Assembly (NCBI GenBank): GCA_950295325.1
Contig: OX485804.1
Location: 64,760,533-64,824,532, forward strand
DNA length: 64,000 nt
Reading direction: 5' to 3'
Source of the DNA: Polytrichum commune
Taxonomy: Eukaryota > Streptophyta > Polytrichopsida > Polytrichales > Polytrichaceae
Every line of letters starts with the position of its first letter. Within the stretch, counting starts at the first letter, position 1. A program made the translations under genes and the position numbers. Positions 34,201 through 43,979 of the stretch are shown piece after piece. The notes below the pieces were generated by a model, which worked only from the letters and a program-made list of their open reading frames with translations, was not told the DNA's origin and ran no database searches.

Positions 34201-36963
34201 TGTGCATAACTTCCGCATTGACCAAACAGATTAGGCTTCTTACACTAACTTTCTCTTTTCGGATCACCAAAAACGTTCAACTCACAAAAGTATGTATAGA
34301 GCACACAGTCGAAGCGACAGTTTAGTGGAATTAGAGTGATTGTTCTGTGGGCTATGTAATAATGTGCACAAGTTCTACATTGACCAACAGATTAGGTTTC
34401 TTGTACCGATTTCCTGTCTTCAGATCACCAAGAACATTTATTTCACAAAAGAATAAAGCACACAGTCGAAGGTCAGTGTAATGGGAATCAGACTGAAATT
34501 TTTGTGGTTGTACGTAGTAATGTGCACAAGTTCCGGATTGACCAACAGATTAAGATTCTTGCACTGACTTCCTGCATGGGTTTTCCCCACCGGACAGAAA
34601 CCTAATTGTCCAGAAATTGTGAGTGTTTTTCTAAAGGTTGGATATGAAGTGGAGAGGGAGGAGGATGAGAGAGGGACTGACTGTTTTGAAGTTGGAGCGG
34701 CAGGATTGAGATCAGTGAAGATCATGATGAGCTCCTCCAGGGAACGCAATTCCGCCTGCAATTTTCTGACATCCCCAGGAGCATCCCGACCTCCGACTGC
34801 TTGCATCATCGACAATTGCTCCTCCAGCTCATGGAAGCAACGGCGGTACACTCGCAGCCTTTCCGGGGCCGCCAACAGCATCCCTACTGGCCCATGCCCA
34901 ATGGTCACCGACCGCCGCATGATTGTACCAAAAGGATTAAGTATGTCCTACAATTGGGCAGAATAAATCACTCTCACATCGCTTTTTCTCCAACGGAGAA
35001 AGAGTGATAAGAGAGAGATGTGCTCGGACTCAATATAAAGAAACCAAACTGACTCACAGACCATCCAGATCGATTAAGTATGCTTTTCTTCCGCGGGAGA
35101 CACAGGAATATGAATCATGATGCCCTCTTAAAACTGGGCATGGTTAAGATAAGGCTGAGGATTCGGGTGCCCATCAATGTGGCCATTCTTTCGATGTGAA
35201 AATGGAGCAGATGCCGCATTCCATCAAATTTCACCAGAAATCCCAATACTCGAGAGAAAGTCCAAAGCTCCTGCCCTGATTCCCAACAGGTCTGCGAAGA
35301 GAGAGATTGATTCACTCGGACTCAGTAAGAAACCAATTAACTCAGAGACCCATCTAGATTAATTATGCTTTTCTTCCTAGAGAGACATATGAATATGACT
35401 CATGATGCCTTCTTGAAACTGGGCATGGTTAAGATGAGGCCGAGGTTCAGGGTGCCCATCAATGTGGCATGTGAAAATAGAGCAGATGCCGTATTCCATC
35501 AAATTTCACCAGAAAGTTCAAAGCTCCTTTCCTAATTCCCAATAGGTTTGCGAAGAGAGAGAGAGAGAGAGAGAGATTGATTTACACGGACTCAAAAAGA
35601 ACACAATCCGATCAGAGAACCTGATCAATTGTGCTTTTCTTCCCCGGGAGACATAGGAATCATAATGCCCTCTTGAAACTGGACAGGGTTAGCAGAGGCC
35701 AAGGTTTAGGATGTCAATCAATGTGGCCCTGCTTTCAATGCCAAAATGGAAGAGATGCCGCATGAGTCCATCAATTTTCACTAGAAAACCCAATACTCGA
35801 GCGAGAAAGTCCAAAGCTCCTTCCCTAATCCCCAAGAGGTGTGCGAAGAGAGGAATTGATTGATTTACTCGGACTTTAAAAGAAACAAATGGCATCAAAG
35901 ACCCTTCCAATCATGCATCGGACCATTTATGCTTTTCTTGCCCAGAAGATAAGATATATGGTGATGCCTCTCTCGAAACTGGGCAGTATTAAGATGCCGG
36001 CCGAGGTTTAGGGTATCAATCAATGTGGCCCTGCTTCGATGATTCAAAGTAAGAGATGCCGCAGTCCCTCCATTTTCAGCAGCAAACCCATGCGAGAAAA
36101 GCCCGTTGAAATTCCTAATTCCCTAATAAGCTCTCCATGGTCCCTGGAGAGCCCTGGAAATGTGCCTGCAAGTCCGTTTGAAGTATCCTTAATTATTATT
36201 GTCCCAATGCAACAATTCACTCTACTACTCATCAAAATGCAATGTGCGGAATGTTGTCGGACACCCAAATTGTCTGCATTGTCCACTCTACTACGATGAC
36301 GTGCCTCATTCCATCAGAGCTACACCAACCGTCATCCAAATTGCCGCCATGGCTCACGAGGTTAGCCTGTCACATGTCTGAGAAAAGAAACAAAAACAAA
36401 AACAAAATAAAACAGAACAAACAACCAGCATTCATCAGTCCAATGTATGTTTGTATCTATGTATGTATGGATGTATGTATGTATGTCTTCATGTGATGAC
36501 TTACTTGCAACCCAAACCAGACAAGAAGCTCTGATCCGCCAACACCTAAAGAGTGCTCCGAGGTGAAACCTGGCATCCAAACCCTAGTCAACTTGTCCAG
36601 GACATGGGTAGAGTAATGGGCAGAGTGCTGGCCAAACCCTTTACCTGCAGGGTTCTTCTTTTGCAGAGCAGAGGACCTAATTAATTGCCATTCCACAAAC
36701 ACTGCCAACATATGAATCCCGCTTAGGTGAAAGAACAATGCAAATTCACCTCTGGTAGATTTGCAGATTTCAGGACTCATATGCTTGTAGTGAAAGCTCT
36801 CAAAAACGGACGGACAGGCAGTTGTGAAGGGATCTGTAACTGGAAGGCAAAGACTGAATGACTGACTGACTATTCACATTCCACCACTTTGTTTTGTTCC
36901 CTTACCTACAGATGTGACCAAAAGGTAGGAGTCTGTTGATCTGCCATGATTCAGTAACTCCAT
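28250..36963 (-). CDS. PAS domain-receiver domain signalling protein (spliced, about 755 aa)
   Basis: This is my exon model, 5' to 3' on the minus strand: 36963-36906, 36839-36505, 36366-36265, 34947-34602, 33903-33767, 33447-33304, 33007-32892, 32695-32650, 32312-32001, 31520-31468, 31364-31181, 30146-29925, 29288-29210, 28383-28250. Every junction is GT-AG and every phase agrees, giving 2268 bases and 755 residues. The PAS domain covers about residues 311-428 (YVSPSTKRTTGW, QELIGTAAW, CHPDDIP, YRRMRKDRSYV). A proline/serine-rich linker follows. The receiver domain covers about 612-750, with acidic pair D617-D618, phosphoacceptor D674 (LMDLQMP), T707 (ALTAN) and K729 (VSKPL). It looks like the receiver of a hybrid histidine kinase, yet no H, N or G box is present. 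Such a protein should accept phosphate from a phosphotransfer partner while PAS senses a signal or binds a partner; that role is inferred. The last eleven exons are firm; the third exon's acceptor and donor are the weakest calls. Confidence 0.8.
28545..28745 (-). repeat. Family E repeat in the last intron of the PAS-receiver gene
   Basis: It is inverse to the copy at 7425: 'CCGGTTGAGTTTGAGAAAG', 'TCTATAGAATATA', then 'AACTGGTTGGACTTGGAAA'. It lies inside the intron 28384-29209 and carries no nested insertion. Confidence 0.6.
29638..29859. mobile_element. Long inverted repeat in an intron (hairpin with about 85-bp arms)
   Basis: The left arm (29638-29720) and right arm (29775-29859) are inverse copies. 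The left reads GGCCAAGGTAAAAGAATTTT, then GGCC, and later GACCTTGGTTTCAAGG; the right reads CCTTGAAACCAAGGTC, then GGCCAAAATTCTTTTACC, then GTGGCC. The central loop itself contains GGGGCA and TGCCCC. It sits in the intron 29289-29924 between the two halves of the receiver domain. It is probably a MITE. In the pre-mRNA it would form a long hairpin. Confidence 0.8.
31572..31940. repeat. Intronic tandem array, unit 62-79 bp, six copies
   Basis: 'GAAAACTCACAACTATCAATG' or close variants begin near 31580, 31659, 31731, 31799, 31864 and 31926, each followed by 'CCCATAGATATACAA'. It fills most of the intron 31521-32000 of the PAS-receiver gene. Unit length shrinks toward the right. Confidence 0.8.
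34091..34575. repeat. Intronic tandem array, unit about 160 bp, three copies
   Basis: 'GGATCACCAAAAAC' starts at 34102 and 34261 and in changed form at 34422. Each unit continues with 'TCAACTCACAAAAG', 'GAGCACACAGTCGAAG' and 'TTGACCAA-CAGATTAGG'. It lies in the intron 33904-34601. Confidence 0.82.
35050..36110. repeat. Intronic tandem array, unit about 266-298 bp, about four copies
   Basis: 'TGCTTTTCTT' recurs at 35081, 35366, 35632 and 35930. Units share 'GCCCTCTTGAAACTGGGCA', 'CATCAATGTGGCC', 'AGATGCCGCAT', 'CACCAGAAA' and 'GAGAAAGTCCAAAGCTCC'. It lies in the large intron 34948-36264. On the minus strand several units keep a short open frame with VLGFLVKFDG-like sequence (35115-35315, 35689-35910). 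The repeat may have grown from a transcribed or coding segment. Confidence 0.75.
36265..36963 (-). CDS. N-terminal exons 1-3 of the PAS-receiver gene (tentative)
   Basis: Exon 1 (36906-36963) starts at ATG and encodes MELLNHGRSTDSYLLVTSV, ending at a perfect AG|GTAAGG donor. Exon 2 (36505-36839) encodes about 111 residues, including CPSVFESFHYKHM and HMLAVFVEWQLIRSS, and ends at CAA|GTAAGT. Exon 3 (36265-36366) encodes ANLVSHGGNLDDGWCSSDG and onward, in phase with the exon at 34602-34947. An in-frame TGA lies upstream of the ATG. I recognise no domain in this part. If these exons belong elsewhere, the gene could instead start at the ATG at 34920 and encode 581 residues. A 6-base shift at the exon 2 acceptor (36833) is also possible. 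Confidence 0.5.
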
Positions 36964-37572
36964 GATCGCAACAACCGCATCACGTAAGTAATGGATGGCC
37001 AAGTCCTTTACGAACACGATGATTCAGATTCGGATTCGAGTCGCAGGTACGGATGCCATCCACGTTACTCACTTAACAGGAAAGTGGCATCAAAATAGTG
37101 ATGGGTACATCATAATTTTTCAGGTCACCTCACACACCTCGCCTAAAAAGTCATGCTGATGTGCGGTGAAATTCGTACATGACCAGTACAGATACTTTTT
37201 GGCTACAGCTTGTGATTGTACAGAATCCAGGACGCAAACTTCAAAGCATGGGCAAGGGCAGATAGATAAGTGAGTATACTTATACCTTGGTCCTTGCCTA
37301 GACTTCTCACAGCTCTTTAGGTGATGACCTCTCAAGCCATCACTCCACTACAAGCATATGAGTCCTAGGCAGTTGACTGCGTCATTGGAAATTTTGTTTG
37401 ATGTTATCCAGAAACATATGTAAATCTATTATAGTGACAGTTTTGTAATTTTTTTTTCGTCGACGCAAAACGATTGTGTAGGACTCATATGCTAGTGGTG
37501 ATCCAAAGCACATACATTGGTCAAGTTTTTTGTAATCACTGGGTCGATTAGTTAGCTTACCAACTTTAGCTT

Positions 37573-37926
37573 GAGGTATGTGGGTGTTATTCAGTTCGTT
37601 TTTCATATTCTCTAACTCCTATTGATTAGATTTACACAACGAAACGCGTGTTGCATTAGCGATTTCACAATGAAGCAACAACAACAACAAAATTGGACCT
37701 TTTTTTTTACTTAGTTGTGGTTATTTGAAGTGAATGTTTGTTGATTTCCATAATTGAATATTGTGAATGTTCACAATTGAGTGTGGATGTAGTTAATAAA
37801 AGTTGAAGACATAGCCCACTACCTTTTAAACATGTGTGTGTATGGTGTCTAATATGCACCTAACCACACACCAGTCAAATATAGGTGTCCGATCGAAAAA
37901 GGTAACCAATTAACACCCACATATCT
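37573..37926 (-). mobile_element. Family A element, copy A6
   Basis: It begins GAGGTATGTGGGTGTTATTC and ends with 'AATTAACACCCACATATCTTA', so the terminal repeats of about 20 bp are preserved. Internal family landmarks are present ('GTTGCATTAGCGATTTCAC' and 'CACACCAGTCAAATATAGG'). It lies about 600 bp upstream of the PAS-receiver gene's predicted start. Confidence 0.65.
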
Positions 37927-37929
37927 TAT

Positions 37930-39377
37930 GTCATGAGTTGCAAAAGCAAAGTCATTGAATTGGTTTGGTCGGCCAACATGTACGTTATTGCTTCCACTAT
38001 GATATGTGTGCCTTGTGTGGTCACTCTTCTCAATTGGGACGCATGTATTTGAGTGGTAAGTATATGGCAAGGCTTGTCGTTAAGAACAGACATCAAAAAG
38101 ACACTTGTCACAATTATATGTGACTACGTGGTCAAATGAGAGACGATGCCAACCACTAGTGTTGGTGTGAATGAGGGGTGCTTCACCTTGATCATAGCAG
38201 CGAGTTCACATGTAAACCCATGACGGGTTTAAAGAGCAAGGCTATGGGACAAGTGCTATTGTCTCTTGTTGGAGGTGGTCCCCATGGGTAACAAACAAGG
38301 GCGGGCCACTATTGGGTTTATTTGTTGGTTTGTTGGCATGTTGAGTGGTATAGGTTTTTGTACATCAACTCATGTGTTATGTACTTGTTGTAACATGTAT
38401 TGGGTTCGTTCCTCATGGTTGGCTTCAGGCAGCTTGTGTATCTATCTAACTAAGTTGATTAAGTAGGCATCTTGTTGTAGGATTCATTATCGGGGTTTTG
38501 GTGGTTGCTTAGGTGGGGGTTACTAGTTGTTGGTGGATTTCCAATTTTCATTTGTTGAGCATGAGTAGGGTGAGATGTTGATGGCTATTAAGTGAATTTG
38601 TCGCATACATGAATGGATGGGCATTTAGGAGATGTAGCATTGTTCAGATAAGTTGATGACATTGTCTGTGTGGATCCCTCCTCGGATGCCTATTGTGAGG
38701 ATAGTGAGTGTTACATGCCATCCGGCGTCTTCTAGAGTGCCCACCAGTGTCTGGGTGTCTAAGTATTTGATGTTTGGTAACAATGGTGGGGTCACGATCT
38801 TGGTAGAAGGTCGCTCGAATTTTGGTTGGTATAGAGTGTGGTTTTCCATGGGGAAGTGATGGTGATGATTAGGTTGTCAAGTTTGAGTCTGACAAGCATT
38901 GGCATAGTCTTGTGGTGCAAATGCAAGGGCAGAGCCATGTATGGACCGTATTCTCAGAGGGGGGAGGGGACTCCTAGATGGGTGTTTGTGTTCATATATG
39001 GTCAAAATATATACATCATTCTAGGTTCAATCATGACCACGGTCGGGAGTGTCTATGTGATCGTTTATAGAGAACAAGGGAATGCCATCCTTCATATCTC
39101 ATAGTTTTTGCATCTCTACTTTGATTCAGAATCTTGAAATGGAAACATTAGTATTTCGTAATTACTAATTGGATGAGGCAATTCTCAATTTGTTCAAATG
39201 GACGAAAACATCTAGAGTTTGAAGTGCCCACAATAGGACAACATACCTTAAAGCTAGACTTGCTACCCTGTCCTCCTATGACATCAATCCACAAGTAAAT
39301 TAAATGCAAAACTCACTAGCCGTTCCTCACGAACCTATTTCCTGCAATCACCTCCACCATGGGTTAAGTTTAAGTTT
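37930..39377. other. No gene recognised
   Basis: Frames at 38266-38466, 38625-38849, 38653-38859 and 38838-39104 conflict in strand and match no family. A family G fragment lies near 39118-39245. Confidence 0.4.
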
Positions 39378-39640
39378 AAGGTGTGCAAACTTGTTATTCG
39401 GTTACGTTTCTTGATTGAACACCTATATTTGAGCAGTGTATGGTTAAGTGAGGATCAAGGAACAAACACCATAATAACAACACATGTTTAAAAGAGAATG
39501 GACTACATTGTCAAATGTTATTAACTACTATATACTCAATACTAATGAACACAATTGAGAGAACCTATATATTCAGTTAAAGAATCTACAAACATGCACT
39601 TCCAATCACCTTAACTAAATCACAAGAAGTTTGGTTTCTA
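39378..39640 (+). mobile_element. Family A element, left part, running into the 168-bp array
   Basis: It starts AAGGTGTGCAAACTTGTTAT (the family terminal repeat) and continues through 'GTTTAAAAGAGAATGGAC' and 'AACACAATTGAGAGAACC'. Instead of reaching the normal right terminus it passes into the 168-bp tandem array. Confidence 0.65.
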
Positions 39641-40464
39641 ATCTGAACTTTGCTGATGCTTCATCGCAGAGTTGCTAATGCAACACAAATTTCAATATGT
39701 GAATCCAATCAGTCGGAGTTGGAGAACGTCACGAGCTGCAAAGCAAAGTCATGTGGAGTATTACTGCTGCCATTAATAAGGAAGTGGCCACAAGAAGTTT
39801 GAATTCTAATCTGAACTTTGCTGATGCTTCATCGCAAAGTTGCTAATGCAACACAAGTTTCAATAGGTAAATCTAATCAGTAGGAGTTGGAGAACGTCCC
39901 GAGCTGCAAAGCAAAGTCATGTGGAGTATTACTGCTGCCATTAATAAGGAAGTGGCCACAAGAAGTTTGGTTTCTAATCTGAACTTTGCTGATGCTTCAT
40001 CGCAAAGTTGCTAATGCAACACAAATTTCAATATTTAAATCTAATCAGTCGGAGGTGGAGAACGTCACGAGCTGCAAAGCAAAGTCAAGTGGAGTATTAC
40101 TGCTGCCATTAATAAGGAAGTGGCCACAAGAAGTTTGGTTTCTAATCTGAACTTTGCTGATGCTTCATCGCAGAGTTGCTAATGCAACACAAATTTCAAT
40201 ATGTAAATCTAATCAGTCAGAGTTGGAGAACGTCACGAGCTGCAAAGCAAAGTCAAGTGGAGTATTACTGCTGCCATTAATAAGGAAGTGGCCACAAGAA
40301 GTTTGGTTTCTAATCTGAACTTTGCTGATGCTTCATCGCAGAGTTGCTAATGCAACACAAATTTCAATATTTAAATCTAATCAGTCGGAGTTGGAGAACG
40401 TCACGAGCTGCAAAGCAAAGTCACATGGAGTTTTACTGCTGCCATTAATAAGGCAGTGGCCACA
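39625..40464. repeat. Tandem array, unit exactly 168 bp, five copies
   Basis: 'AGAAGTTTG' starts at 39625, 39793, 39961, 40129 and 40297, each 168 bp apart; the next unit fades out at 40465. About 110 bp of the unit is the right-hand part of family A ('CTAATGCAACACAAATTTCA', 'AATCAGTCGGAGTTGGAGAAC') and about 58 bp is other sequence ('GAGCTGCAAAGCAAAGTCA', 'ATTACTGCTGCCATTAATAA'). Copies differ at only a few positions, so the array is young. Confidence 0.95.
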
Positions 40465-40830
40465 AGCAGCACGTGAGACACGTATTTGCGACGACAAAAG
40501 AGTCTTCCTGCAAACCGCAGGGGATCATGAAATTATCTGGCCTCGTAGCTAGATAGGGAGGGAAGGGAGCCATTGGGGATGATGATGTTGGCGACATTGT
40601 TTGACCACATTGTGTGCAGCTGCTGACGTAGCTGGGCAGTATATTATGTACATGGTGATGTAATCTACTGACCGACACTTTTTTCATGTGCAATTTGCAT
40701 TCAATTCATCTGAACACAATGTCGGTGGCAGTGTAGGCAGAGGCTCTGTAGGTCGCCTGTTTGTCACGTGTGAGGATTCATGTCCAATGCCTGATTCATG
40801 GACGGGGAGCAAGCTAGTTCTAGATGAACT
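40465..40830. other. No gene recognised
   Basis: Short frames at 40322-40552 (+) and 40445-40693 (-) start in the array and match no family. Confidence 0.4.
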
Positions 40831-41595
40831 GAATGAGTTTGAGAAGTAGCTGGTCGAGTTTTGAGATGCAACCAGGTGAAGTTCAAGACATCAGGAAAAT
40901 AACACCAAATGTTTTCAAGGAATTTGTGGAATACGCCTCAATTCTTTAAAGAAAACCAAAAAGGTCCCAGCATGTTACGGGTTGGACTTGGAAACATCAG
41001 GACTTTGACTAAGGGCCGCTTCACACTATGGCTGAAGGTCGAGAGGTCGTCGATTTCCACCAATCCGTTTGCAAGGAACCAAGAATTAGGCCTCTTGACC
41101 CTTCACAATAGAGGCCAAAGTCCAAAGGTCGTCGCTCTCCAATTTGTCTACATGGCAGTACTTTTTGACCAAGGCGATGGACTCTTGAAGGGAGTTTGGA
41201 TCGAGAGGATGTCGATTTTTTCATTTTAAAAAAATCAAAAACTTACAAGATCTTGGCCGTTAAATTGGAGGGGTTGTTTTGGGCAGGGAGTAGAGTGGGA
41301 TGCTCCGGACAAAAGGTATGGGTTTGGACTTTGGGCTTGGCCTTTGGAGGCTTCACACAATGGCCATCCAAGTTAAGAGGCCTTGGGAGTTCATGGCCAA
41401 AGGTTTGGACTTTGGGCTTGGCCTTTGGAGGCTTCACATTATGCCCGGCTGAAGGCTCCAATTCCTATATATTATTGGTTATTTTCAGCCCTTTTCTTTG
41501 GACTCACAACAAAGTCTAGCCATTCAATCCCACGGCCTCCCAACTTGGAAGGCCATTGTGTGAAGCGGTATGCCCAAAAATCTCCCCACACATTG
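40831..41595 (-). repeat. Family E repeat interrupted by a family B MITE (second case)
   Basis: The left flank (40831-41012) has 'GGGTTGGACTTGGAAACATC'; the right flank starts 'TATGCCCAAAAATCTCCCC' at 41569. Both are family E in inverse orientation. The family B element sits between them. Confidence 0.6.
41013..41568 (+). mobile_element. Family B Harbinger-like MITE, copy B2
   Basis: The left end is GGGCCGCTTCACACTATGGC preceded by TAA (41010-41012). The right end reads TGTGTGAAGCGG and then passes directly into host sequence, so the last few bases and the right TAA are lost. An internal segment ('GGAGGCTTCACA...GGCCTTTGG') is partly duplicated. Several long frames here (for example 41196-41519) are repeat-derived. 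Confidence 0.7.
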
Positions 41596-41844
41596 TTCAT
41601 GTCCACAAAGTTTCCAAAATGGTGTCAATCATTGCGTCTTGTGCTAGACTTCAAGGGAATGTGCTTTCTATGACCTACAACAAGAGAGAGATGGCATACC
41701 TCTCACTCATCCAACCCAAAAACCCTGAAATAGTATGTAGTCCAAAGTTTATTTTGTTTTACTTCAATTGACATCGAAATTAGCTTCAAAGGTTTCAAAA
41801 TATTGAAGAGAGTGAATCATCATCAGAACATTATTCAACTACAT

Positions 41845-42180
41845 AGTTGTGTTACATTTTTATTTAACATCTAACATGGGCTTCCATTAAATTACCTTCA
41901 TGGGAAGAAACTTAGAAAATTGGAAGAAATTGACGTTGGTATGCATAATGAATAGTGTCCATATGAATAGTAAAAATATTGTGAATAGTGTTAGTGTTAT
42001 TATAAATAGTATTTTAAGTGAATACACATGGATGAATAGTGTTTCATGTGAATAGTTCTGGAAATATAACTCCACCCAAATTTTTGAGTGTCGGTTGAAT
42101 GCATGAATAGTTAAATGAATATTCTTACTTTGTTCGGGGGGGCACATAATATAATAGACATATTCTAGGGTCATGGAACT
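41845..42180. repeat. TGAATAGT-rich dispersed repeat, copy 2
   Basis: It partners the copy at 18195-18500. At least seven TGAATAGT-like octamers lie between 41948 and 42115. The minus frame of 113 codons (41887-42228) is repeat-derived. Confidence 0.6.
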
Positions 42181-42229
42181 AATGTGGTTGAATAATGTTA
42201 CGGAATAAGATAGATATACGGAAAACAAA

Positions 42230-43970
42230 ATAAGTTGATTTGGTCAAAAATTAAAGACTTTAAAATTTTGCATTATTTTTCAGAGATGGAGTAGAGGAAA
42301 TGATGAGGAATGCAAGTTATTTCATAATTTTATTCATGTAAATAATTAATTAGATTTTCCCAAAGAAGCAAGTAAGTCAAACCCATACTTCTATGGTAGA
42401 GTGTCCCTAATTTGAGCATTGAAATATCCTACTATGCATACGAATGCACTCAAAATAGTTAACTCAATGGCACCCAAAAGTGGTCACAAGTCGTGTGAAA
42501 CAACCCTTATTTGGCCAATCACTACATCCCACCCATCATTGCATCATTTTCAGGCTACCACTTTTACAATTAGCCGTTATGGGTACACATAAGAATTATT
42601 CTACCACTAGTGTAGTGCAGCAGTAGTGGTCATTCACCGTTTTCAGTTTTTCTACCTTATGAGCATACCTATCATTCATCCAACATAAAGGCTCTAAAAC
42701 AAGATGCAGACTACATATTACTTTTTAAACTTGAATTTACACCAAAATTAACTTTGAAGGTCCCAAATTAGTGTACTCAAGGTCATTTGAGATGAATCGG
42801 CAACAAACCTATAGGGAGTCGAGTTTTTATGCTGGATGGATGAGAGTTACACTCGTATACGATAATTCCTTCTCACCCAAAATATTCTCCTCCTCATAAA
42901 GTTGAGTGTTGTTATAATGGATCAATTTTTTTAAATAAAGGGATCTTCAATTTGAGCTCTTAAGAGTTATGCATCTCTACTTTGATTTGAAACTTGAAAT
43001 GACAATCTTCACGATTTAAAAGTGTTAATTGCATGAGACACTCCAGGAGTTGGAAATGCCCACAATAGGGCCACAAATTCCAAATCTCAAAAGTACAAAA
43101 AAATTGAGCATTCACCCTTCAAGGTTCTTCTTGAGAAAACATCAAAATTTCAAACATCACTTGAAAAAATTGAAGTGGAGAGCAGATGCAGGTTCCTCTT
43201 ATGCGAATAGATGTTTTGAACATTAACGTTTGCATTGAGAAGTCCACTCTTTTGCTTTGAAAAAAAATCTTTAATTGAAGTAAAAAAAACTATGTTCTTG
43301 ACATCATAAGTTAAATGTGTTGTTTTCTACCACCCTTCATAACTTGTGTAACTTCTATCCAATCAACCTAAACATTCCATAATTTTGATATGTTTTCAAG
43401 TTAAATAAGTTTTAAAAGGAAGACGCTTCTAATTGGACTTTGTGGATATCAATGATAGCATCGTTATATCTAGCCTCATGGTTGTAATTCAATATCAAAT
43501 TCAACGTTCTCAACTTTGTTCTAAATGGCAACTTCAAAATAGGTCTCCAAGGCACATCAAGGCATATTTGGTTTGGTTAGAGCTCTATAACATACTCAAC
43601 TTGTGAAGATCCTTCTCTTTCCAAACAAATTAAAAGTTTGTTTCATTCATTAAATTCACTTGAAATTAAGGCTGAAATGGGATCAAGATGATGCATCTTT
43701 GTAGTAAGTTTTTGCTATGGCTTAAAACAACAAAACCCAGGGAACAAAGTCTCCAGGAAGACTGAGATAGTGTCTATAAGGGTTAATGTCACATTGGATT
43801 CAAGGACTATAATAACAACTTAGGGTCTTTCTTCCTTCATTCCTTCTTAATTCCACTTATTCTCCACTCTTATGGTTTCTTTGTGCTTCCTTAGTCGTGA
43901 GTGATTCCGTCCTATCTTCAGGAAAAGTTTCTATCATTCTATGTCTTTGACCTATTTCAGTCATGAAGCT
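42230..43970. other. No gene recognised
   Basis: A family G fragment lies near 42975-43080. I see no gene. The frame at 43029-43226 matches no family. Confidence 0.4.
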
Positions 43971-43979
43971 CAAAAGCTT

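Noticed and set aside
28250-36963. Full hybrid histidine kinase (PAS kinase with receiver)
   Set aside because: The exons between PAS and receiver encode only a proline/serine-rich linker. I found no H box, N box or glycine-rich ATP-binding motifs in any frame of the introns I read.
41196-41673. Two overlapping plus frames of 107 and 96 codons
   Set aside because: They are inside family B copy B2, and the same sequence has stops in B1 and B3.
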